Part shown: positions 1 to 5,233 of the stretch, one piece after another
Position numbering within the stretch: position 1 is the stretch's first letter
Layout: the number at the start of each line of letters is the position of its first letter
Assembly: GCA_018812465.1 (NCBI GenBank)
Contig: JAHJCS010000180.1
Span: forward strand, 1-5,316
DNA length: 5,316 nt
Direction of reading: 5' to 3'
Origin: Nanobdellota archaeon
GTDB lineage: Archaea; Nanobdellota; Nanobdellia; Woesearchaeales; UBA12501
The notes under the pieces: model-generated
Told to the model about the DNA's origin: nothing
Databases searched by the model: none
What the model saw: only the letters and a program-made list of their open reading frames with translations
Program-made: the position numbers and the translations under genes

Positions 1-860
1 GGCTCTGTTCTTACCATTGCTCCTGCTGACCTCTCTGACTGGCCAGTTATAGAATATTTTCCTTCCTGTAATGAAGTGAGAAGCTCCTGCTGAGTGTGAG
101 GCTGAAGGGTTGCAATCTCATCAATGAAAAGCACTCCCATGTTTGCCTTGTGAATCATTCCAGCGACAACCCTCTCATGAGATGGAGTGCCAAGGCCTCC
201 GCTCTGGAAAGGATCATGAAGCACATCTCCAAGCAATGCACCTGCATGCGCTCCTGTTGCGTCAAAGAAAGGAACCTGCTTCTTCTGGAAATTGTCAACA
301 ATAAGTTTGGGAACACTTGTCTTCTCACCGAACCTCTTTCCGAGATTAAGGAAAAGCACAAAAGCTGCAAGGAATACCATGCCTCCCATAAAGAATGCAG
401 CAAACATTATGCTTGCAGCAGCAGCTCCATCTTTTAGGTATTCATGCCTCACCCACCATGGAGCAATCATCGCAAGAATCGCAAGAATGAATAATATTAT
501 ATTCTGATTCTTGAAGAAACCCTCACCCTGCACCCTGGCCTTGCTGATAAAGACTCTTCCTTCACCGCCAGGAACCACTCTTATCAAAGGCTGGTTCTCA
601 TCATTAGGATTAGGGAAAGCAAGAACATCAACAAGCTTCTCTTTTGGAAGAAGCTCAGCTAAAGCAAGACCCAGCATGGATTTTCCAGTGCCTGGCTCGC
701 CAATAAGAAGGACATGACGCCTCTGAAGAGAGGCTTTCTTTATGACATTCACAGCATCTTCCTGGCCTATGACCTGGCCCACTATCTTCTCAGATACCTT
801 GATGTCTTTGGTTGTCTTGAAATCCTGAGGTTTTGATTCAGATTTTGATTCTTCAGCCAA
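1..860 (-). CDS. lonB: Archaeal membrane-anchored ATP-dependent protease LonB, N-terminal part (runs off the left edge)
   Basis: The first 286 residues of an archaeal-type Lon protease, which degrades misfolded and regulatory proteins from the cytoplasmic face of the membrane. An IVGQ..GQEDAV segment (residues 26-37) leads into a clear Walker A, GEPGTGKS (54-61), followed by the FPNPNDENQPLI stretch (82-93) typical of the family. Two hydrophobic helices lie inside the AAA+ domain at about 120-137 and 148-173; this insertion separates LonB from soluble bacterial LonA. Walker B, VLFIDEI, is at 243-249, then the HTQQELLTSLQEGKYSITGQSERS region (255-278). The catalytic Ser/Lys protease domain lies outside the window. 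The start is TTG at 860: an in-frame TAG lies shortly upstream with no ATG between, the first internal ATG falls just after Walker A, and a GGGGG tract sits 7 bases upstream. Family assignment is very secure; the rare start is well supported. Confidence 0.96.
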   Translation of the reverse strand, partial: MAEESKSESKPQDFKTTKDIKVSEKIVGQVIGQEDAVNVIKKASLQRRHVLLIGEPGTGKSMLGLALAELLPKEKLVDVLAFPNPNDENQPLIRVVPGGEGRVFISKARVQGEGFFKNQNIILFILAILAMIAPWWVRHEYLKDGAAAASIMFAAFFMGGMVFLAAFVLFLNLGKRFGEKTSVPKLIVDNFQKKQVPFFDATGAHAGALLGDVLHDPFQSGGLGTPSHERVVAGMIHKANMGVLFIDEIATLQPHTQQELLTSLQEGKYSITGQSERSAGAMVRTE

Positions 861-867
861 TAGTTTA

Positions 868-872
868 CCCCC
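868..872 (-). promoter_or_regulatory. Ribosome binding site deciding the TTG start of lonB
   Basis: On the minus strand GGGGGT precedes TTG with 7 intervening bases. It is an imperfect but purine-rich match to the archaeal GGAGGTG signal. Because no ATG is available in frame before Walker A, this site plus the upstream in-frame stop fixes the start at 860. Confidence 0.6.
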
Positions 873-902
873 TTTTGGATACTATATAGATTTATCAAGT
901 GA

Positions 903-910
903 TATTTAAA
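903..910 (-). promoter_or_regulatory. TATA box of lonB
   Basis: TTTAAATA on the minus strand, preceded by AACC. Placing transcription start about 25-30 bases downstream gives roughly position 880 and a leader of about 20 bases that includes the GGGGG ribosome binding site. Together with the TATA box at 967-975 it forms a divergent promoter region of 149 bases. Confidence 0.6.
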
Positions 911-966
911 GGTTTGTGTAAGGTCAGGGCATAGAATGATTGCTGCACTTTGATTTAAGAGCAAAA

Positions 967-975
967 TTTATATAA
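967..975 (+). promoter_or_regulatory. TATA box of the DUF1761-like membrane protein gene
   Basis: TTTATATAA preceded by GCAAAA, a good BRE/TATA combination. Transcription start is expected around 995, which leaves a leader of about 15 bases with room for the Shine-Dalgarno sequence at 999-1006. Confidence 0.7.
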
Positions 976-998
976 GATATCTACAGAAGACCCTATAT

Positions 999-1006
999 GA
1001 GGTGAT
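999..1006 (+). promoter_or_regulatory. Strong Shine-Dalgarno sequence
   Basis: GAGGTGAT is a full-length match to the archaeal anti-Shine-Dalgarno end of 16S rRNA. It lies 3 bases before ATG 1010 and 9 bases before the in-frame ATG 1016. The short spacing to the first ATG means the second could be the true start. Confidence 0.75.
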
Positions 1007-1009
1007 TCC

Positions 1010-1435
1010 ATGGTTATGAATGTTGTTATCGGTGCAATTATTGCTTCTATTGCATGGTTCATTGTTGCAGGAATATTATACATGAATCCTTATTCTGAGA
1101 AGATATTCAACAAAGAGGCAAAGAAGTCTCCTGCTGTCAAGAAGTGGACTGCTAAGAACAGGAACATGATGATAGCTGAGATGTATTTCCTCGGAGTGCT
1201 TATTCCAAGCATAATATTCGCTTTTGTCTATTATCTCATACAGCCTGCTCTGCCAGGAACACTTGCAGCAAATGCTCTTCTTTTCGGTCTGCTGCTCATG
1301 GGAATAAAGACAATACCAAGATTTGCGGATATGAAGATGATGACAGAGTATCCTAAGAAGCTTCTTACAATGGATTTCATAGTAGGTTCAGTGAACTGCT
1401 TTGTTGTCTCATTTGTGCTGGCTATGATAATCTGA
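1010..1435 (+). CDS. Four-helix integral membrane protein, DUF1761-like
   Basis: A 141-residue membrane protein of unknown function. Four hydrophobic helices are visible at about 4-24, 55-77, 85-103 and 120-141. A lysine-rich loop (31-51) follows helix 1, and a KMMTEYPKK segment precedes helix 4. The N-terminal helix with Trp16 and a Tyr-x-Asn-Pro turn (24-27), the size, and an Asn in the last helix (129) resemble the DUF1761 family of small membrane proteins; this is recalled similarity and was not searched. An alternative start at ATG 1016 would give a protein two residues shorter beginning MNVV, closer to DUF1761 N-termini and better spaced from the Shine-Dalgarno. It is divergently transcribed from lonB. 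No catalytic motif is seen, so no reaction can be assigned. Confidence 0.85.
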   Translation: MVMNVVIGAIIASIAWFIVAGILYMNPYSEKIFNKEAKKSPAVKKWTAKNRNMMIAEMYFLGVLIPSIIFAFVYYLIQPALPGTLAANALLFGLLLMGIKTIPRFADMKMMTEYPKKLLTMDFIVGSVNCFVVSFVLAMII

Positions 1436-1445
1436 GATAATTGGA

Positions 1446-1460
1446 TTCTTTATTTTTATT
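1446..1460 (+). terminator. U-rich archaeal terminator after the membrane protein gene
   Basis: A T-rich tract (TTCTTTATTTTTATT) begins 10 bases after the TGA stop, with no preceding hairpin. This is the usual form of an archaeal intrinsic terminator. Confidence 0.6.
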
Positions 1461-1516
1461 ATGATCATTTCTTAGTTATATCTTGTTTGCAGTTTATGAA
1501 ATATGTTAGGATATTC

Positions 1517-1653
1517 TTTCCTAGCTCGGCCTGTTTTCGCAGCAAACTGGTACTGGCCGAGTGAAGCTTCTTTGCTCTTCTGAAACTACTTCGAAGCACT
1601 AGAACCTCACCTTTCCTGTTCTAGTTGCTGAAGTGTCAGGAAAGGCGAGGAAA
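1517..1653. ncRNA. GC-rich intergenic element with competing inverted repeats, candidate structured RNA
   Basis: Between convergent genes, the 130 bases at 1521-1650 are 50% GC, while the flanking intergenic bases on both sides are about 23-26%. Several helices can be drawn: CTCGGCC 1525-1531 with GGCCGAG 1555-1561 (7 bp, enclosing GTTT/AAAC at 1533-1547); ACTAGAAC 1598-1605 with GTTCTAGT 1618-1625 (8 perfect bp, extendable by AGC/GCT across one bulge); and 1605-1618 with 1637-1650 (14 positions, one mismatch). The last two share sequence and cannot both form fully. TTTCCT 1517-1522 can close the element with AGGAAA 1648-1653. The single mismatch is A-C on the plus strand but becomes G-U on the minus strand, a weak hint of leftward transcription. 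It matches no tRNA, RNase P or SRP RNA that I recognise. The function is unknown. Confidence 0.4.
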
Positions 1654-1702
1654 ATCTAACGCACTCTTAGTTTATTTATTGTAGTGCAATCATCCAATAT
1701 AC

Positions 1703-1715
1703 TAGAAAAAGAAAT
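1703..1715 (-). terminator. Short U-rich terminator after the AlkD-like gene
   Basis: Directly after the TAA stop the minus strand reads TATTTCTTTTTCT, a modest T-rich tract of the archaeal type with no hairpin. Confidence 0.45.
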
Positions 1716-1716
1716 A

Positions 1717-2370
1717 TTATCTGCCAACAAATTCCTTACGCTTTGTCTTGCTTAGTCTTTCAACAGCCCGCCGGATTATGACCTGCGATGCCTTTCCTTT
1801 CCACTTCCTTAATCTGCCGATTATGCAATTCTCATATTTCAGTGCAAGGTCCCTCAGCATCCAGCCGACGCCCATCTGCACAAAGTAATCCTTGTCAAGC
1901 ATAAGCTGATCTGAGAGTGCGAGTTGCTTATTCAGGGGAATCTTCACTCCTTTTCTTACTCCGATTGCAAGCACAACTGCTGAAGCTCTCCTCAGCCAGG
2001 GATTATCTGACTGAGTCCAGATTATCAGTTCATCATATTTCTCAGGATGCTCTGCAAGTATCTCAGCGAGCACAGAACAAGTCCAGTCACCTAATGCCCA
2101 GTTGTCTATATTCTTGAAAAATGATTTGAGAAGGTTCCAGTTCTTCAGCTCTGGCCTGACAAGAAATATAGCAGCTGCCATCTCCTCAAATATCCCTGAT
2201 CCCCATAACTGCTTTATGTCCTTCTCTGTTCCTAGCTTTGCAGCTTTCCTTGGAGCTGGTATGCCGCAGCCATAAAGCCTCAGAGAGGTCTTAAGATATC
2301 TTTTCTCATGCTCTGCCCTGGTCTGATTAGATCTTGACTTCAGAAATTCTCTTATCTCTTTGTAAGACAT
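1717..2370 (-). CDS. AlkD-like DNA alkylation repair glycosylase (HEAT-like repeats)
   Basis: A 217-residue protein of the DNA alkylation repair family (PF08713). Characterised members excise N3- and N7-alkylated purines to start base excision repair, using an all-helical HEAT-like solenoid without classical base flipping. Visible motifs are YGCGIPAPR (33-41, the family's G-[IV]-x-x-P-x-x-R turn); NWALGDW (90-96), where Trp91 and Asp95 match the spacing of Trp109 and catalytic Asp113 of Bacillus cereus AlkD; NPWLRR (123-128), supplying the equivalent of Arg148; and YFVQMGVGWMLRD (162-174), whose Trp170 corresponds to Trp187. All four key positions therefore appear intact and the length is normal for the family. 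The start at ATG 2370 has no Shine-Dalgarno but lies at leaderless distance from a TATA box. It is a single-gene unit between terminators. Active-site equivalences are from memory, not an alignment. Confidence 0.93.
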   Translation of the reverse strand: MSYKEIREFLKSRSNQTRAEHEKRYLKTSLRLYGCGIPAPRKAAKLGTEKDIKQLWGSGIFEEMAAAIFLVRPELKNWNLLKSFFKNIDNWALGDWTCSVLAEILAEHPEKYDELIIWTQSDNPWLRRASAVVLAIGVRKGVKIPLNKQLALSDQLMLDKDYFVQMGVGWMLRDLALKYENCIIGRLRKWKGKASQVIIRRAVERLSKTKRKEFVGR

Positions 2371-2391
2371 AATATCAGGATTAGCTTGAGT

Positions 2392-2399
2392 TTTTTAAA
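2392..2399 (-). promoter_or_regulatory. TATA box of the AlkD-like gene, leaderless spacing
   Basis: TTTAAAAA spans -29 to -22 relative to the ATG at 2370. This places transcription start at or within a few bases of the start codon. With no purine-rich ribosome binding site in between, a leaderless mRNA is predicted. Confidence 0.6.
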
Positions 2400-2440
2400 T
2401 ATTTGTATAATGTTAAGTTCAAGAGATAAGAATTAAACAG

Positions 2441-2471
2441 AAAAAGATAAATAAAAAGAAAAATAAAAAAA
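2441..2471 (-). terminator. Long U-rich terminator after the surface protein gene
   Basis: Ten bases after the TAA stop the minus strand enters about 30 bases made almost entirely of T with scattered A and C, in several T5-T7 runs. No stem precedes it. This is a strong archaeal intrinsic terminator that ends the surface protein transcript before the AlkD-like promoter. Confidence 0.8.
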
Positions 2472-2480
2472 GAATCAGGC

Positions 2481-4031
2481 TTATGCCTTTTTCTTCCTTC
2501 TTTTTATGGCTATTATGCCCATAACAACAGCCAGCAGTGCTAGGATAACCATAACCCATAAGGTTGTCCTGCTTCCCTGCACTTGCAGGGTTCCTTCAAC
2601 CTGTTCCTCTTCAAGCTGAGCTTCCTGCTCCTGCATGAGAGGCTCTGCAATCTCCTGCCGCTCTCCTGATATGACTGGAGTTGCATTACCCTGAGCTTCT
2701 GCCATCTCAGTAGCACCGCTGCCAAAGATATAGCCGCCTCCGCTGCTTCCGCCGCCTGATCTCCTGACCTCTTCTTCTGGGATGTAAGTGACAGTCTGAG
2801 CGATTGTTGGCTCATCTTCACAGACAACAGGCTCTATAACAGCGTTCTGGTCCTGAGGTCTTCCTACAAACACAGTACCTATCATCTGTCCATCAACATC
2901 TGAGGTTCCTAAGAACTTGACCTCAAAGTCTTCAAATACCGGCTCAAGGATGCTTTCTCCTGAAAGCAGATAGATATCAGAATCAGGAGTGTAAGTTATC
3001 CTCAATCCATAAAACTCTCCAGGATTGCTGGTTATCGCTACCTGAGTTCCATCCTTATCTACTCCATCCACCCTTGCTTTCCTTCCATCTGCAAGATTAT
3101 ACTCAATGGATCCATCTGTCATGATAATCCTGGTGATTTTTCCTTCAATATCAACCTCTACAGAATTAACTGTCAGCTGCCGGTTCATTATCACAAGGCT
3201 TGCTCCTGCAAGATCAGCTGAAGCATCTGAAGGATCATACCTGATTATATCATAGGTTGATAGTTCATAAACAGCTGAGTACTCCCCAGAGTTATCTGTG
3301 AAATATACTGAGTCTGAATCAGGTATGTTGGTTGTCCCATCACCTGCCTCAGTGAGTATTCCTGTGCCTGAAGTAAATGATAATGCCTGTCCATAAGGTA
3401 TATCATTGGTTGTTGCGCCTGAGTTATCAACGAATCTCTCTGAGCTGAGCAAAGAAGGTATGTCCTGCTCTCCAAGTGAGTTCCATTCAAGAGCCTCAGC
3501 AATGCTCTGACCATAGACAAGCTGTATTTCTTTGCCCATATTGTTGTATTCTTGATCTCCTATACAGGTTCCATGAAATCCTTCATAGCAGGTGCATCCT
3601 TTGACTGTGCAGTCAACAATCTTTATTCCCTGGCTATTGCACTCGCCGTAAGTTGTCTCATTGAAGCACCCATATTCTCCCAAGGCTACACCATATCCCT
3701 GGTAATTGCATCCGTCAATGCATTCTGGCTCTTCAGTATTGGTAAAAAGACCTACATAATAATCACAGACACTATTTGTGCCTTCTGATGGAGAATAATC
3801 TGCGCAGTTCTTTGTCGGGAACCAGTAATAGCTTCCAGCTGATTCCATACACTGCTCAACAGACATCATATTATCAGAACATCTGAACTTGTCAATCTGA
3901 TTTGCATTGCATGATCTGGTCGGCAGCTTTAGATTAGGCAGCTGCACAGTACAGCTTGAGAAAACACTCACAAGCACTATGAGAATGATAGCACTCACAA
4001 AAATTGCCAGAAAATTTATCTTTTTGTCCAT
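2481..4031 (-). CDS. Cysteine-rich, S-layer-like surface protein with C-terminal membrane anchor
   Basis: A 516-residue secreted protein. A short KK-positive N-terminus leads into a hydrophobic helix (5-24) ending at Cys27 (VFSSC, a poor lipobox). Residues 41-156 hold thirteen more cysteines, with two related units of C-x8/9-C-xn-C pattern (51-76 and 122-141) and an EGF-like CTCYEGFHGTC (146-156). Residues 170-375 look beta-rich and recall archaeal S-layer proteins, notably DIPSLLSS (190-197), VYFTDNSGEY (242-251) and the segment DIYLLSGESILEPVFEDFEV (352-371); this is recalled similarity only. A glycine/serine linker (425-439), an acidic Glu/Gln stretch (457-479), a transmembrane helix (491-509) and a KRRKKK tail (510-515) follow, a type I membrane topology. 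ATG 4031 is chosen over an in-frame ATG at 4055 because GAGGTG precedes it by 5 bases. It lies 115 bases downstream of the pilin-like gene on the same strand. It is shorter than typical S-layer proteins, so an accessory surface role is possible. Confidence 0.82.
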   Translation of the reverse strand: MDKKINFLAIFVSAIILIVLVSVFSSCTVQLPNLKLPTRSCNANQIDKFRCSDNMMSVEQCMESAGSYYWFPTKNCADYSPSEGTNSVCDYYVGLFTNTEEPECIDGCNYQGYGVALGEYGCFNETTYGECNSQGIKIVDCTVKGCTCYEGFHGTCIGDQEYNNMGKEIQLVYGQSIAEALEWNSLGEQDIPSLLSSERFVDNSGATTNDIPYGQALSFTSGTGILTEAGDGTTNIPDSDSVYFTDNSGEYSAVYELSTYDIIRYDPSDASADLAGASLVIMNRQLTVNSVEVDIEGKITRIIMTDGSIEYNLADGRKARVDGVDKDGTQVAITSNPGEFYGLRITYTPDSDIYLLSGESILEPVFEDFEVKFLGTSDVDGQMIGTVFVGRPQDQNAVIEPVVCEDEPTIAQTVTYIPEEEVRRSGGGSSGGGYIFGSGATEMAEAQGNATPVISGERQEIAEPLMQEQEAQLEEEQVEGTLQVQGSRTTLWVMVILALLAVVMGIIAIKRRKKKA

Positions 4032-4036
4032 TATTG

Positions 4037-4042
4037 CACCTC
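4037..4042 (-). promoter_or_regulatory. Shine-Dalgarno sequence deciding the surface protein start
   Basis: GAGGTG on the minus strand lies 5 bases before ATG 4031. A longer frame from ATG 4055 would read through this site and add eight polar residues ahead of the signal helix, so the shorter start is preferred. Confidence 0.8.
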
Positions 4043-4065
4043 GTTTATGGATCATGGATGATTAG

Positions 4066-4077
4066 GGCTTTTCAGCC
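4066..4077 (-). promoter_or_regulatory. Small GAAA-tetraloop hairpin in the surface protein leader
   Basis: The minus strand reads GGCT-GAAA-AGCC, a 4-bp GC-rich stem closed by a GNRA-type tetraloop, in otherwise AT-rich sequence about 24 bases upstream of the Shine-Dalgarno. It lies in the mRNA if transcription starts near 4081. It could be a stability or regulatory element, or chance. Confidence 0.3.
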
Positions 4078-4103
4078 ATTATTTATCATCCAATGAACAT
4101 CTG

Positions 4104-4111
4104 TTTTTAAA
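4104..4111 (-). promoter_or_regulatory. Probable TATA box of the surface protein gene
   Basis: TTTAAAAA preceded by AATAAA on the minus strand predicts transcription start near 4081 and a leader of about 50 bases. A weaker alternative, GATAAATA near 4083-4090, would start near 4058. The gene could also be reached by readthrough from the pilin-like gene, since no clear T-run terminator lies between them. Confidence 0.45.
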
Positions 4112-4146
4112 TTTATTGATTATAATTTAATTATTTCTATGTGAGT

Positions 4147-4860
4147 TTAAGAGACTGTTATGAAAAAGTTGCCATTAGCAACTCTTGTCAGCGCTGATGA
4201 ACCTGGCGGTGATTTTGAGTATTCTATTGTGATGTCTGCTTTCATCTTTGTGCCTTTCTTTGGGACTCCACCTACCGGAGCATAGCAAAGGATACTGAGG
4301 TATTGGGAATCATAGCCAAGATGACTCTTGAACTTCTCTCCATTCTTCCATAAGACCTGGCTTTGGGCAGAAGCTCTTGTGCATATGCCAAAATTATTGT
4401 CCTCAGACCATGCACAAAGCTCTTTTATTGATAAACATGAGTAATAAGGGTTTATTGACTGACTATTAAGAGAATTCTCCACAAAAGATTGTCCTGATTC
4501 ACTGCAGTCTCCGTATTGCAGCTGCATGCAGGTGAAATCCTGTCCAGAGAGATTCACCTTTGTGATATAGATATCATCTCCAAGATTATTTATCACATCA
4601 AAGTTCACAGAGAATATAGTGGGAGGGGTTGTCTGAAGGTATTGGGTTTTAGCACCAAGAGTTATAGGCATCCCTTGAGAAGACACAGAATAATCCACAC
4701 AGCTCAGTCCGACCTGGAAATTGCATTTATCAGGAAGCAATGCTGAAGGAGAGAGAACACCGAAATAAGAAAGTCCTGCTATGACAACAAGCACAACAAG
4801 GATTGCCCAGCCGTATGTGAGCATGAATTCCATTGCTGCCTGCGCTCTTTTTTTTGACAT
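4147..4860 (-). CDS. Pilin-like protein with class III signal peptide, cysteine-rich
   Basis: A 237-residue archaeal type IV pilin-like protein. The N-terminus KKRAQAAMEF (3-12), followed by a hydrophobic helix (13-36), is a class III signal peptide (PF04021 type). Cleavage by an EppA-like prepilin peptidase would be expected before Gln7, leaving Glu11 at mature position +5, the conserved pilin glutamate. The ectodomain begins LLPDKC (41-46) and contains eight cysteines (46, 54, 111, 119, 142, 149, 160, 192), an even number compatible with four disulfides. Its C-terminus is a beta-type segment with ADITIEYSKS (208-217) and a final NGNFFITVS, as in related DPANN pilin-like proteins. The product probably assembles into or caps an extracellular filament, or is retained as a membrane-tethered surface protein; pilus assembly genes are not in the window. 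A TATA box at -30 and only a weak AGG before ATG 4860 suggest a leaderless mRNA. Confidence 0.9.
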   Translation of the reverse strand: MSKKRAQAAMEFMLTYGWAILVVLVVIAGLSYFGVLSPSALLPDKCNFQVGLSCVDYSVSSQGMPITLGAKTQYLQTTPPTIFSVNFDVINNLGDDIYITKVNLSGQDFTCMQLQYGDCSESGQSFVENSLNSQSINPYYSCLSIKELCAWSEDNNFGICTRASAQSQVLWKNGEKFKSHLGYDSQYLSILCYAPVGGVPKKGTKMKADITIEYSKSPPGSSALTRVANGNFFITVS

Positions 4861-4882
4861 TGCCTGGATAAAAACTATTTAG

Positions 4883-4890
4883 TATATAAA
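4883..4890 (-). promoter_or_regulatory. Strong TATA box of the pilin-like gene, leaderless spacing
   Basis: TTTATATA, preceded by AAAAAGG, occupies -30 to -23 relative to the ATG at 4860. Transcription would begin at or one or two bases before the start codon, so a leaderless transcript is predicted. This is the best promoter match on the minus strand. Confidence 0.75.
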
Positions 4891-4892
4891 CC

Positions 4893-5223
4893 TTTTTATG
4901 ATAACAGTTTTATCCTGAACATGACTCAGTGCGAGATTAAGAAGATTAATAGTGATTATCATCTTGGTTTGTGTATGGGGGCTTTATGTTAGGATGTATG
5001 CATTATTCTTTCTTAATCTAAATGGCTCAGGGAGCAGGTATCAGTAGGCAGTGACTGGATAAGAAAGTGAAGCAAGCTTGATAATCTCGGGTGAGATTTA
5101 GGGCAAAGCATATAAAAACTCCAGACACAGCTTCCTGACACCTGATTACTGAACAATCCAGACCCAGAAGACAGTTAGATTATTTCAACTATGCACCATT
5201 AAATAGGCAATATACCAAAAAGA
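4893..5223. other. Intergenic stretch of about 330 bases without a convincing gene
   Basis: No tRNA, rRNA, CRISPR or recognisable coding region was seen on either strand. The only frames are short, for example 23 codons from ATG 4921 on the plus strand, with no ribosome binding site. Items present: a palindromic TGATTATCA at 4953-4961, a 6-bp hairpin at 5083-5098, three CTGA motifs spaced exactly 7 bases apart (5135, 5142, 5149), an imperfect direct repeat CCAGACACAG/CCAGACCCAG (5121, 5158), and a possible secondary TATA element ATATAAAA at 5110-5117 on the plus strand. It is probably a regulatory or spacer region between divergent genes. Confidence 0.5.
5083..5098. other. Short hairpin with 6-bp stem and GGGT loop
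   Basis: AATCTC (5083-5088), loop GGGT, then GAGATT (5093-5098) form a perfect inverted repeat. It is not followed by a T-run on either strand, so it is not a standard terminator. It may be an operator or an RNA hairpin. Confidence 0.35.
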
Positions 5224-5233
5224 TTTATATATA
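5224..5233 (+). promoter_or_regulatory. TATA box of the gene starting at 5292
   Basis: TTTATATATA preceded by CCAAAAAGA is a strong BRE/TATA match. Transcription start is expected near 5250, giving a leader of about 40 bases. That leader contains an inverted repeat TAATCA (5254-5259) / TGATTA (5267-5272). Confidence 0.75.

Noticed and set aside
96..437. 113-codon plus-strand frame across the lonB region
   Set aside because: It is antisense to clear LonB coding sequence (Walker B and membrane helices), lacks a ribosome binding site, and its product has no recognisable features.
782..964. 60-codon minus-strand frame overlapping the lonB start and promoter
   Set aside because: It runs through the lonB TATA box and leader in another frame, with no ribosome binding site or recognisable domain.
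1517..1653. tRNA, RNase P RNA or SRP RNA in the GC-rich island
   Set aside because: There is no T-loop consensus or cloverleaf, the element is too short for SRP or RNase P RNA, and their conserved core motifs were not found.
2540..2827. 95-codon minus-strand frame within the surface protein gene
   Set aside because: It is out of frame with a well-supported gene; its composition reflects the shifted reading of the Gly/Glu-rich region.
4005..4031. Surface protein as a lipoprotein through Cys27
   Set aside because: VFSSC lacks the usual Leu at -3 and a small residue pattern, and the protein already carries a C-terminal membrane anchor; Cys27 more likely belongs to the cysteine-rich region or marks the signal end.
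4921..4992. 23-codon plus-strand frame with three cysteines, a TATA-like TTTTTATGA at about -28
   Set aside because: It is too short to judge, has no ribosome binding site, and the TATA-like tract is mediocre and adjoins the stronger minus-strand pilin promoter.
5041..5160. Possible C/D box guide RNA, given several CTGA boxes and GTGA-like sequences
   Set aside because: No convincing RTGATGA C box lies at a proper distance, and no terminal stem brings box candidates together.
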